Shown here one piece after another: positions 1-5,004 of a stretch of DNA of 7,984 bases (the first letter of the stretch is position 1; every line of letters begins with the position of its first letter). Under the pieces are notes generated by a model. That model was not told the DNA's origin, did not search any database, and saw only the letters and a list, made by a program, of their open reading frames with translations. The position numbers and the translations under genes were made by a program. Source of the stretch: GCA-001735895 sp964651385 (GTDB lineage: Bacteria; Pseudomonadota; Gammaproteobacteria; GCA-001735895); the NCBI GenBank assembly GCA_964651385.1, contig CAZYYM010000136.1, forward strand, positions 1 through 7,984, written 5' to 3'.

Positions 1-51
1 ATATTGTAATCATTGCTATCACTTGAGTATCGAAACAAATGGAGCATCGTT

Positions 52-288
52 ATGGCCAATCTCGTCGTCAGAAACCTCGATCAACGTATCGTCGATGCAC
101 TCAAGCAACGCGCCGCCCAGCATGGCCGAAGTGCCGAGGCCGAACATCGTGTTTTACTCGAATCAGTATTGTTACGGCCAAAGGCAAAGAGCTTCGCACA
201 AGCGCTTGCAGCCATGCCCAACTCCGGGCGCGATGAAGATTTTAAACGGGTAGATGACAGTAGCGGCAACGAACATGTATTTGATTGA
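52..288 (+). CDS. fitA: FitA-type ribbon-helix-helix antitoxin
   Basis: Predicted antitoxin of a FitAB/VapBC-class toxin-antitoxin pair. It should bind and inhibit the PIN ribonuclease encoded next to it and repress its own promoter as a dimer. The 78-residue product opens with MANLVVRNLDQRIVDALKQR, a typical ribbon-helix-helix N-terminus, followed by the AAQHGRSAEAEHR segment characteristic of FitA-like antitoxins. The C-terminal half (KSFAQALAAMPN...HVFD) is the part expected to wrap around the toxin. I chose the ATG at 52 because GGAG (41-44) stands 7 bases upstream and homologues begin MANL. An in-frame TTG at 13 has no comparable support. The stop at 286-288 overlaps the toxin start by 14 bases, implying translational coupling. 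The length is that usual for FitA, and the gene looks intact. Confidence 0.9.
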   Translation: MANLVVRNLDQRIVDALKQRAAQHGRSAEAEHRVLLESVLLRPKAKSFAQALAAMPNSGRDEDFKRVDDSSGNEHVFD

Positions 289-694
289 CACCAATATCGT
301 CAGCGAGACGCGCAAAAGGTCAAAAGCAAACAAAGGAGTACAGGCGTTTTTTAAAGGCGTCATCGAGGACCAGGCGAAGATGTTCATATCGGTGGTTACC
401 GTCGGTGAATTGCGCCGAGGCGTCGAACTGATCAGGTTGGGTGGTGATACTCGCCAAGCCAATCAATTGGACAAGTGGCTGACGGCCTTGTTGGCTGAAT
501 ATCAGGAGCACATACTCGACATCAATCAAGACATTGCACTGCTTTGGGGACGGCTCCGAACACCGCACTCTGAAAATGCCCTGGACAAGCAAATTGCCGC
601 TACCGCGCTGATTTATGAATTGACGGTCGTTACCCGCAACCACAAGGATTTCGTTAAATCCGGCGTGCGTGTGTTAAATCCGTTTACCGAGTAG
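275..694 (+). CDS. fitB: FitB/VapC-type PIN-domain toxin ribonuclease
   Basis: Predicted PIN-domain endoribonuclease toxin, 139 residues, cytoplasmic and Mg-dependent. PIN acidic residues appear in the expected order: Asp5 in MYLIDTN, Glu45 in SVVTVGELRRG, Asp104 in ENALDKQIAATAL, and an acidic position in TRNHKDF (Asp125). The final VLNPF motif is typical of the FitB branch. I chose the ATG at 275 because homologues begin at (M)xLIDTN. The reading frame is open further upstream (from 254), but those seven codons lie inside fitA. The gene overlaps fitA by 14 bases, the usual TA operon arrangement. No lesion is visible, so the pair is probably functional. The RNA target cannot be inferred from sequence. 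Confidence 0.92.
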   Translation: MYLIDTNIVSETRKRSKANKGVQAFFKGVIEDQAKMFISVVTVGELRRGVELIRLGGDTRQANQLDKWLTALLAEYQEHILDINQDIALLWGRLRTPHSENALDKQIAATALIYELTVVTRNHKDFVKSGVRVLNPFTE

Positions 695-709
695 GTAAAG
701 GATTGATCA

Positions 710-937
710 ATGCCGACAAGTGCCAGAAAGAAATCGGTAGCAAAGAAAAAAACCGTAAAGAATGCTGACGCCGCCAATAACGGCCAGGACAAATCCCTCG
801 AATCCTGGATCTGGGATGCGGCCTGTTCCATTCGCGAGGCCAAGGATGCCCCAAGCACAAGGTCTTCATCCTGCCGCTCATCTTCAGCAAACGTTTGTGC
901 GATGTTTTCGATGACGAACTGAACCGCATTGCAAAAA
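710..937 (+). pseudogene. hsdM: 5' fragment of type I restriction methylase hsdM, frameshifted
   Basis: N-terminal remnant of an N6-adenine DNA methyltransferase of a type I restriction-modification system. After a Lys/Ala-rich leader the translation reads LESWIWDAACSIREAKDAP, the classic start of the HsdM helical domain. In the next frame it continues as HKVFILPLIFSKRLCDVFDDELNRIA, so one C appears to be missing near 851 (expected GCC CCC AAG, seen GCC CCA AG). Homology ends at an A-tract near 931-937, where the sequence passes into a DUF222-HNH-like frame. The catalytic part of HsdM and any hsdS or hsdR are absent. The start codon has AAGGA upstream (about 698-702), 15 bases after fitB. It cannot encode an active methylase. 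Confidence 0.85.
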
Positions 938-1135
938 AAGGGTTACCTGGTTATCAAGGCCCGATTACCTACCGAGCAGGGCGCCGCCGTTATCAAAGCC
1001 ATTGAAGCGGCCCGGGATATCCTCTGGAATGAACGCAAAAGCGTTGCAGCTGAAACGCTTTCCGGCAATATAATCGAATCTCAGAGAGTGTCGCCGCTAT
1101 ACGTTCTAACGCAGTACACGGCGACAAGGAGATAA
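929..1135 (+). pseudogene. Internal fragment of a DUF222-HNH endonuclease-like gene
   Basis: The open frame from 929 translates as GYLVIKARLPTEQGAAVIKAIEAARDIL, which matches the pattern of DUF222 domains that precede HNH nuclease domains (a 'GxLxxxxRLPxExGAxxxKALEAARD' stretch). The frame has no credible start of its own: it begins on a TTG inside the hsdM remnant, and the switch lies at the A-tract near 931-937. The end (after ETLS, about 1065) drifts into sequence I do not recognise, and the frame stops just before mntA. The missing central and HNH portions of such a gene occur on the same strand at 7470-7852. Family assignment is by eye and moderately secure; that it is a non-functional piece is nearly certain. 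Confidence 0.6.
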
Positions 1136-1136
1136 C

Positions 1137-1427
1137 ATGAAACGCGATGAAGCCCTGAGACTACTGAAGATACACAAGACAACTCTGTCGGATCACTTCG
1201 CTGTCACCCGGCTGGCATTGTTTGGCTCTACTGCCCGCGACGCGGCGGATCTAAACAGTGATATCGATATTTTGATCGCGTTTGACGGCCCGGCAACATC
1301 CAAGCGCTATTTTGGTACCCAGTTTTATCTGGAAGACTTGCTGGGCCAACCAGTCGATTTGGTGACCGAAAAAGCGCTGCGCCAGGAATTACGGTCCACA
1401 ATCGAACAGGAAGCTGTTGATGTCTGA
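1137..1427 (+). CDS. mntA: MNT-domain nucleotidyltransferase antitoxin
   Basis: Minimal nucleotidyltransferase of a HEPN/MNT toxin-antitoxin pair, 96 residues. The active-site signature GSx10DxD is perfect: Gly30-Ser31, Asp42 and Asp44 in FGSTARDAADLNSDIDILIAF. A plausible third acidic residue is Asp74 in GQPVDLVTEKAL. In characterised members this enzyme neutralises the HEPN toxin by adding AMP units to a tyrosine near its RNase motif. The ATG at 1137 has a good AAGGAG (1126-1131) five bases upstream. The stop overlaps the start of hepT (1420) by 8 bases, the usual order and coupling for this family. The gene looks complete, although its partner does not. Confidence 0.9.
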   Translation: MKRDEALRLLKIHKTTLSDHFAVTRLALFGSTARDAADLNSDIDILIAFDGPATSKRYFGTQFYLEDLLGQPVDLVTEKALRQELRSTIEQEAVDV

Positions 1428-1779
1428 TCCGGATAAAGCCCAACGGGAATAGCGATTTTACCTGGATGACATGATCAGATTTTCGCAAAATATCCTTTCA
1501 TACACGTCCGACCTGGGCCAATCCGATTTCGTTGCCCATGAACTCACCTACGATGCGACCCTGCGTAATCTCGAGTTGATTGGAGAAGCGGCTTCCCGAG
1601 TACCTGATGAGATCCGTACCGAACATTCCCAAGTTCCATGGCGATTGATTATCGCAACCAGAAACCGGCTCATTCATGCTTATCTCGATATCGACAATGA
1701 CACTGTCTGGAGCATTATTCAGGACGATATTCCGACACTGTTGAGCGCATTGGAAGATGTCAGGAAACGCGCTCCTTGA
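1420..1779 (+). pseudogene. hepT: HEPN-family toxin (HepT) with in-frame amber at codon 11
   Basis: HEPN-domain ribonuclease toxin partner of mntA. Reading from the ATG at 1420 gives MSDPDKAQRE, then TAG at 1450-1452, then RFYLDDMIRFSQNILSYT in the same frame. HepT homologues commonly have REWRFYLDDM here, so the stop most simply replaces a Trp codon (TGG to TAG). Downstream the family core is intact: LRNLELIGEA, PWRLIIATRNRLIHAY (the RX4HXY catalytic motif, where Arg and His act and Tyr is the AMPylation target) and a normal C-terminus. An internal ATG at 1471 could yield a 102-residue protein lacking the first helix, but only a weak purine stretch precedes it. Either the toxin is dead, it is made as a truncated form, or the base is a consensus error. 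Confidence 0.85.
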
Positions 1780-1798
1780 GTTTTTCTCACCGCGATCT

Positions 1799-1836
1799 CG
1801 AATCCTTTGGGCGAATCCTTTGGGCGAATCCTTTGG
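1799..1836. repeat. 13-bp tandem repeat, three copies
   Basis: The unit cgaatcctttggg occurs head to tail at 1799-1811, 1812-1824 and 1825-1836 (the last copy lacks the final base). The copies are identical. They lie between the hepT stop and the start of the decayed gene at 1851, so slippage here would alter spacing or leader sequence but not a protein. Confidence 0.9.
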
Positions 1837-1850
1837 ATTAGAATGCAGTG

Positions 1851-2802
1851 ATGAGTCCTCCCGGTAAACATAAATGGAAATTCCCGGCGCGCTTTCGCGC
1901 CGGTACCTATAGTTGGAAGGCATCCAAACTTGCAGGCCAACGCCTGCGCGAGGCGGTAACCGAGATCAAAAAAGTAGCGAAGAAAGATCCAGTACTTGGG
2001 GCGCAGGGCGCGGTTCGATTGATAGAGAAACTGTGACCAGCATTGGAGCATATAGACACTTCCAGTGGGGCGTTGGGATCGGCGGTTTATAAAACACTGG
2101 AGGTGCTGATACCGATTATCGTCCAGTCTCCTGCAGACGCGAAGACCCGCGCCCAATGGCTCGATCAGCTTGGCAGGCCATGGCCGACGATGGTGTCGAT
2201 TATCTGAGCCCGGTTGGCGATCGGTGAGGTGATATTTGTGGCTCAGTGGAAGTTGCCAATCATTGGGCTGATGAACTGGTTCCAACGCTGCGCGCCTGCT
2301 GGTCGGATCCAACTCCAGGCAGCTACTTTCACGGTGCGACGGCTTGTCTGTCCTGTCTGATGGTGACGGAGCGCTATCAGGATTGCTCGATCTGTTGGCG
2401 TTGGAACGCTACCCCAATATGGACAAGTCACTAATCCTGTCTGATCTAATTGCCGCGTCACCGGGTGAAGAAGGCAAGTGGTTTGCCACGGCCAAGGATC
2501 TAAAACTCTTTGATTTGGCCTTGGAGCTTGCCAACTACAGCCACTGTGAGCCAAAAACACTGACCCGGGCGGCGCGGGATTATTGCGAAGCTCAGCCGGC
2601 CTTTGCGCTAGGCTGCGCCATGGCTGCTCTGCGTTGGCTGGGTGAAGGCTGGGGTTATGAAGTGACCAGCGCCGATGTAGTCGAGGCTTATGATCGGGCC
2701 TTGGATGCCGCGACCAAGTTGAATACCGTTGATGCTGGCGACCCAGGTCCAGCAGTTCATCGACTCGAATGAAAGTGCCTCAATGTTGTTCGTTCGCCAG
2801 TC
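1851..2802 (+). pseudogene. Decayed gene of a conserved hypothetical family
   Basis: Fragments in three frames join into one protein typical of a large uncharacterised bacterial family. The frame from ATG 1851 (GTG 1848 also possible) reads MSPPGKHKWKF...EIKKVAKKDPVLGAQGAVRLIEKL, stops at TGA 2034-2036, and continues in the same frame as PALEHIDTSSGALGSAV...PADAKTRAQWLDQL. A missing T near 2171 shifts it to QAMADDGVDYLSPVGDR, with another TGA at 2225-2227 where WGDIC would be expected. It then runs GSVEVANHWADELVP...YFHGATACLSCLMV. A missing T near 2383 leads to LLDLLALERYP, which jumps to NMDKSLILSDLIAASPGEEGKWF, a C-terminal segment of the family, so about a hundred codons seem deleted. A last shift near 2737 restores ATQVQQFIDSNE. 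No function is known to me. Confidence 0.8.
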
Positions 2803-2816
2803 ATTGAGATGGCGGC

Positions 2817-2871
2817 TGCGATGGATGAGGGTCTCAATCAGGCGTTCGAATTCGATGTTAGTCGGTGCCGA
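2817..2871 (-). mobile_element. Scrap of IS91-like transposase gene (55-bp repeat copy A)
   Basis: On the minus strand this reads NIEFERLIETLIHR, matching NIELDRLIETLIHR in the longer remnant at 6870-7241. At base level 2817-2871 matches 7154-7208 in 52 of 55 positions (differences at 2845, 2850 and 2865). Outside the 55 bp the two loci share nothing obvious. Function is lost. It abuts the 3' end of the decayed gene at 1851-2802, so it may mark the break that ended that gene. Confidence 0.6.
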
Positions 2872-2988
2872 CGCACGATGAAACCGATCCCGGCCGTTGA
2901 CGAAGGTATACGCACCGCAGGTGCGACCTGTACATTTTTATTGTTCGGTATTTTCACAGCCTTGAGGCTACCAATAAATCAAAGCGCT
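2872..2988. other. Short non-coding stretch with a small hairpin
   Basis: No gene recognised. The perfect hairpin CGCACC-gca-GGTGCG (2911-2925) is followed by GC-poor sequence with cattttta at 2933-2940. It resembles a weak rho-independent terminator for plus-strand transcripts, but the T-run is interrupted and starts about 8 bases after the stem. On the minus strand a short open stretch (YTFVNGRDRFHRASAPT) leads into the transposase scrap, without recognisable homology. Confidence 0.35.
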
Positions 2989-3079
2989 ACTTAACGTCCT
3001 TGCTAACTTGCCATTTTATACAGAGCAGAGTGAAACGACGCGATGTATAAAATGGTCAACGTTGAGCTAATTGTTGGAC
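2989..3079 (-). other. Integron attC recombination site (downstream of brnTA)
   Basis: Read on the minus strand it has all four attC boxes in order. R'' is GTCCAAC (3079-3073), followed by spacer aatta. L'' is GCTCAAC and L' is GTTAGC; they pair with one extra base in L'', as in canonical attC. The spacer aaggac is followed by R' GTTAAGT (2995-2989), which fits GTTRRRY. The centre is an imperfect palindrome with a strong arm, CCATTTTATACA pairing TGTATAAAATGG (3011-3022 with 3042-3053). The brnA stop codon lies inside the site, as is common for cassette genes. IntI would recombine between G and TT of R' (2995/2994). R'' and R' complement each other only partly, which is allowed because the R' outer bases come from the next cassette. 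Confidence 0.75.
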
Positions 3080-3303
3080 GCTACTTTTTCTAAACGTTCA
3101 GCCAACCAAACTTTTATAATAGATTGGCGCGTAACACCTAAATGTTTTGCTTCTTTATCTAGTGAAGAAACCATCCAAGTTGGAAAGTCAACATTGACCC
3201 GTTTTTGCTCTTGATTTGGTCTTCTTGCTTTTGATAAATCGAATGCATCCAGAATGTCTTCTTTGTTATCATCAAATTTTTTATCTATAAGTTTAGCTTT
3301 CAT
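3067..3303 (-). CDS. brnA: BrnA-type ribbon-helix-helix antitoxin
   Basis: Antitoxin of a BrnTA pair, 78 residues. The N-terminal 30 residues are charged and likely flexible. RRPNQEQKRVNVDFPTWMV then forms the beta-strand, and SSLDKEAKHLGVTRQSIIKVWLAERLE supplies the two helices of the DNA-binding fold seen in BrnA and related CopG-like antitoxins. It should bind BrnT and repress the shared promoter. The ATG at 3303 overlaps the brnT stop by 11 bases, indicating coupled translation. The final codons (VASNN, stop) run into the attC at 2989-3079. The gene is visibly more AT-rich than its surroundings, fitting arrival as an integron cassette. No lesion seen. Confidence 0.88.
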   Translation of the reverse strand: MKAKLIDKKFDDNKEDILDAFDLSKARRPNQEQKRVNVDFPTWMVSSLDKEAKHLGVTRQSIIKVWLAERLEKVASNN

Positions 3304-3559
3304 AGAAATTTACCTCTTCAATTCTTGAGCGACGAACTGAAATAATACGAATATTTTTACCACGGTATGTGACTACAGCAGACCAGTGTTTTTGGCTGAT
3401 CGTACCTATTACCAAAAATCTTGTTTCTTCAGTTTCTTTTTTAGATGGGATTTCAAGCATACTGGGGTCGTCCCATAATGATTGTGCAACATCGAAAGCA
3501 ATGCCATGTTTGGCTAGATTTTGTTTGCTTTTCCTCTCATCATATTCAAATATTGGCAT
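3293..3559 (-). CDS. brnT: BrnT-family ribonuclease toxin
   Basis: BrnT toxin, 88 residues, a small RelE-fold endoribonuclease that inhibits translation when free of BrnA. Family marks in order: FEYDERKSKQNLAKHGIAFDVAQSLWDDP at the N-terminus (equivalent of the usual F-WD-xKxxxNxxKHGVxFxxA), ETRFLVIGTI in the middle, and GKNIRIISVRRS near the end, where the conserved arginines act in RNA cleavage. The gene precedes brnA, the standard BrnTA order. The ATG at 3559 lies directly beside the operator-like palindrome at 3560-3576, leaving no normal Shine-Dalgarno, so initiation may be weak. The gene is cassette-borne between two attC sites and looks intact. Confidence 0.92.
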   Translation of the reverse strand: MPIFEYDERKSKQNLAKHGIAFDVAQSLWDDPSMLEIPSKKETEETRFLVIGTISQKHWSAVVTYRGKNIRIISVRRSRIEEVNFYES

Positions 3560-3585
3560 GGTATAGAATATATACCTATATTATA
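3560..3585 (-). promoter_or_regulatory. brnTA promoter -10 and operator-like palindrome
   Basis: On the minus strand TATAAT (3585-3580) is a perfect -10 box. It is followed at once by GGTATA-tattc-TATACC (3576-3560), which ends at the brnT start codon. A dyad overlapping the transcription start fits autorepression by BrnA, the known control of this family. No good -35 was found 16-18 bases upstream. Confidence 0.6.
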
Positions 3586-3607
3586 CTTTTTTCAATGATT
3601 TTATAGC

Positions 3608-3676
3608 TTCTAACGGCGCAATTGAGATGCGCTGTGCTTCTTGCGGCGTCCTGCTCAAATTGCTTATTCGTTAGGC
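3608..3676 (-). other. Integron attC recombination site (end of coiled-coil cassette)
   Basis: Minus-strand order: R'' GCCTAAC (3676-3670), spacer gaataa, L'' GCAATTTGAG, a central loop, L' CTCAATTGC, short spacer gcc, then R' GTTAGAA (3614-3608). L'' and L' pair with one extra T in L'', the extrahelical base that gives attC its direction and points the array along the minus strand. R' deviates from GTTRRRY only in its last base. The stop codon of the upstream cassette ORF lies inside R'' (gcc TAA c), a frequent arrangement. Recombination would occur at 3614/3613, making the brnTA cassette about 619 bp. Confidence 0.75.
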
Positions 3677-3930
3677 TTTTGCCCGTATTTCGACTTCAAT
3701 CAATTCAGTTTCCTGCTTTTCTAAAGATGCAAGTTTTCTCTTAAGTTTNNNNNNNNNNNNNNNNNNNNNNNNNNNNNNNNNNNNNNNNNNNNNNNNNNNN
3801 NNNNNNNNNNNNNNNNNNNNNNNNNNNNNNNNNNNNNNNNNNNNNNNNCTTCAATCAATTCAGTTTCCTGCTTTTCTAAAGATGCAAGTTTTCTCTTAAG
3901 TTTATTTATTTCGTTGTTTATTAGTTGCAA
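3671..3930 (-). CDS. Partial short coiled-coil protein in an integron cassette (contains assembly gap)
   Basis: The minus-strand frame begins near 3930 (TTG) as QLINNEINKLKRKLASLEKQETELIE, a heptad-like Lys/Glu/Leu helix probably forming a coiled coil. It enters a 100-N gap (3749-3848). The 55 bases on both sides of the gap are the same, so the product is given twice. If the two copies are collapsed, the frame continues VEIRAKA and stops at TAA (3673-3671) inside the attC R'' box, giving about 34 residues from the TTG. The true start is uncertain: an in-frame stop lies six codons upstream of the TTG, and no attI or attC is visible beyond 3930, so the cassette is probably truncated on that side. 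I do not recognise the family. Confidence 0.45.
3694..3748. repeat. 55-bp sequence left of the scaffold gap (copy 1)
   Basis: Identical over all 55 bases to 3849-3903. The copies lie directly on each side of the 100-N run and differ outside it. They most likely represent one genomic sequence present at the ends of two contigs. Confidence 0.95.
3749..3848. other. 100-N scaffold gap
   Basis: A run of exactly 100 N. This is a conventional placeholder for a gap of unknown size rather than a measured length. Confidence 0.98.
3849..3903. repeat. 55-bp sequence right of the scaffold gap (copy 2)
   Basis: Exact copy of 3694-3748; see that entry. A shared length of 55 equals a common de Bruijn k-mer size. 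Confidence 0.95.
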
Positions 3931-3952
3931 TTTATGTTTGAACTCTTACTCT

Positions 3953-4288
3953 TCTGCTGTCAAAGGCTTTGATATCCGTCTTGGAGAAGCGTTTGGTGAT
4001 TTCAGGACACAGATGGTTCTTACTGCACGGGAATTTTCAAGTGCCATTGACGTGCTGATTTCAGAGGTCCGGGACCAGCAACAAACGCTTGATCTTTATT
4101 TCGAGCAACAGGGCATCTTTCTACAGTCCCGATATCCTCGGATCTGTCTGTTGGCCTCGACGGTTTCACCGCGTTTTGTCGAAGCGCTCGATCACCGTAT
4201 GCCTGACGATGTTCTATTCTTTGAAATTTCCATGTCGGGCGCCCCGATTGCCGCTGAACTGACTCGCTTAAACTTTGCAGATCAGTCA
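3953..4288 (+). pseudogene. Unrecognised ORF remnant without its own start
   Basis: An open frame runs through this stretch (the frame is open from 3914 to 4378, but its first part lies in the cassette on the other strand). It reads KGFDIRLGEAFGDFRTQMVLTAREFSS..., then a polar helix-like part, then a hydrophobic strand (RICLLASTVSPRFVEAL) and DDVLFFEISMSG. The strand-rich end after a helical region suggests a folded domain, but I recognise no family. Near 4275-4290 the neighbouring frame becomes clearly DusB-like, so this gene appears truncated by a junction there. No Shine-Dalgarno or start can be assigned. It may equally be the tail of a gene cut at the integron boundary. Confidence 0.4.
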
Positions 4289-4489
4289 GCCCACACTTAC
4301 CCTGACCCGGAAAAGCACCCTGCGGCGACAACACCCTGCGGGTGCGTCCGTGACCTGGGTGCAAATTGCCGACAGTGAGCTGCGGCAAATGGCGCAGACC
4401 GCACGATACAATATTGATCAGGGTGCACAGATCATCGATATCAACATGGGTTGCCCGGCAAAAAAGTCTGACAATAGTAAATTGTTTTA
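4275..4489 (+). pseudogene. dusB: Internal fragment of tRNA-dihydrouridine synthase DusB
   Basis: The frame reads TRKSTLRRQHPAGASVTWVQIADSELRQMAQTARYNIDQGAQIIDINMGCPAKK, an unmistakable internal part of DusB, the FMN enzyme that reduces uridine to dihydrouridine in tRNA. It includes the VQIAGS-like strand (here VQIADS) and the catalytic-loop signature INMGCPAKK with its essential Cys. Both the preceding TIM-barrel start (with the FMN-binding PM motif) and everything after PAKK are missing: the frame continues SDNSKLF and stops. The break coincides with the 18-bp direct repeat at 4466-4483. A fragment of about 60 residues cannot fold as an active enzyme. An intact dusB is presumably elsewhere in the genome. 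Confidence 0.85.
4466..4483 (+). repeat. 18-bp direct repeat, left copy
   Basis: gtctgacaatagtaaatt, repeated exactly and in the same orientation at 6853-6870. The left copy begins where dusB homology ends. It may be a target-site or attachment-core duplication, or a recombination scar. Confidence 0.75.
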
Positions 4490-4767
4490 GAGTTCCTGAT
4501 TGGAAATATCGGCGATGCCTGGCATGCTGTTCCGCTTGGTTAATAACTGTTTATTATAACAGTTTTATAGTGAACGATAATTTTTAATACAGTCTATAGT
4601 GCATCGTACGCTCAGCTCACGAAAACCGCGTCAGGCGTGTCCAATATTGGCTTGTCAGAATTCTTAACAATTCATAACCCTTTGTTTTTATTGAATTAGA
4701 CTTGTTGCTAGAATTCAAAATCAGCCAACATCGCGAATTCAGAGAGCGGAATATACAGTTGACATAG
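4484..4767. other. AT-rich stretch without a recognised gene
   Basis: No convincing reading frame on either strand. It contains the inverted repeat AACTGTT-tattat-AACAGTT (4545-4564), which could be a repressor operator or a small hairpin with no clear T-run on either side, and TTGACA at 4769-4774 just beyond it without a matching -10. The base composition is lower in GC than the cyclase gene that follows. Confidence 0.5.
4545..4564. repeat. Perfect 7-bp inverted repeat, operator-like
   Basis: AACTGTT and AACAGTT are exact reverse complements separated by six A/T bases. No adjacent gene starts nearby, so its role is unclear. Confidence 0.55.
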
Positions 4768-5004
4768 TTCTCTAATCGAAGATGCTGCGGGAACCGCTTT
4801 CTCTCGGTTCCCGCCGGACTGCACCGGGCCCGCCGACCGGTCAGCGCCAATCGACTACTCGCTTGTGTCCGTTACGGCCTGTCGCGCAACGTCGCCTGCA
4901 TTCAAGATAAATTGCGTCCGATTTCCAGCGCCGATCTGTCGGCGCGTATCGGCAACGACCGCCACGCCAAGTACGTCAACAGACTTATTGTCGACGGCAG
5001 CTAG
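4768..5004 (+). pseudogene. Unrecognised ORF tail converging on the cyclase gene
   Basis: After an in-frame TAG at 4765-4767 the frame is open to TAG 5002-5004. The last part looks like real protein: VRYGLSRNVACIQDKLRPIS and SADLSARIGNDRHAKYVNRL. No ATG is available and no Shine-Dalgarno stands before the possible CTG/GTG codons, so it is probably the 3' end of a gene whose front has been lost. A perfect hairpin (4787-4814) lies within the frame. Its stop overlaps the stop of the cyclase gene (ctag) in tail-to-tail fashion. I do not recognise the family, and it may be spurious. Confidence 0.35.
4787..4814. terminator. Strong GC-rich hairpin downstream of the cyclase gene
   Basis: GCGGGAACCG and CGGTTCCCGC are perfect 10-bp arms with an 8-base loop. 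It lies 187 bases beyond the cyclase stop on the minus strand. No U-run follows on either strand, so it is at best a factor-dependent terminator, an RNA-stabilising hairpin or a REP-like sequence. Confidence 0.45.

Noticed and set aside
2034..2227. TGA read as tryptophan (changed genetic code)
   Set aside because: TGA ends fitA, mntA and hepT normally, the decayed gene also has frameshifts and a deletion, and other stops in similar places are TAG.
1719..2312. 197-residue minus-strand ORF
   Set aside because: Antisense to the decayed conserved family; part of its length is the 13-bp repeat translated (SPKGF motifs). No Shine-Dalgarno or domain.
3694..3903. Genuine tandem duplication or CRISPR-like repeat around the N run
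   Set aside because: Only two copies, of exactly 55 bp, on either side of exactly 100 N; an assembly explanation is simpler. No spacer-repeat pattern exists anywhere in the window.
4020..4388. 122-residue minus-strand ORF
   Set aside because: Antisense to the ORF remnant and the dusB fragment, with Arg/Pro-rich low-information translation.
4787..4814. Classic rho-independent terminator
   Set aside because: The stem is strong but no T-run follows on either strand, so it is listed only as a possible factor-dependent site.
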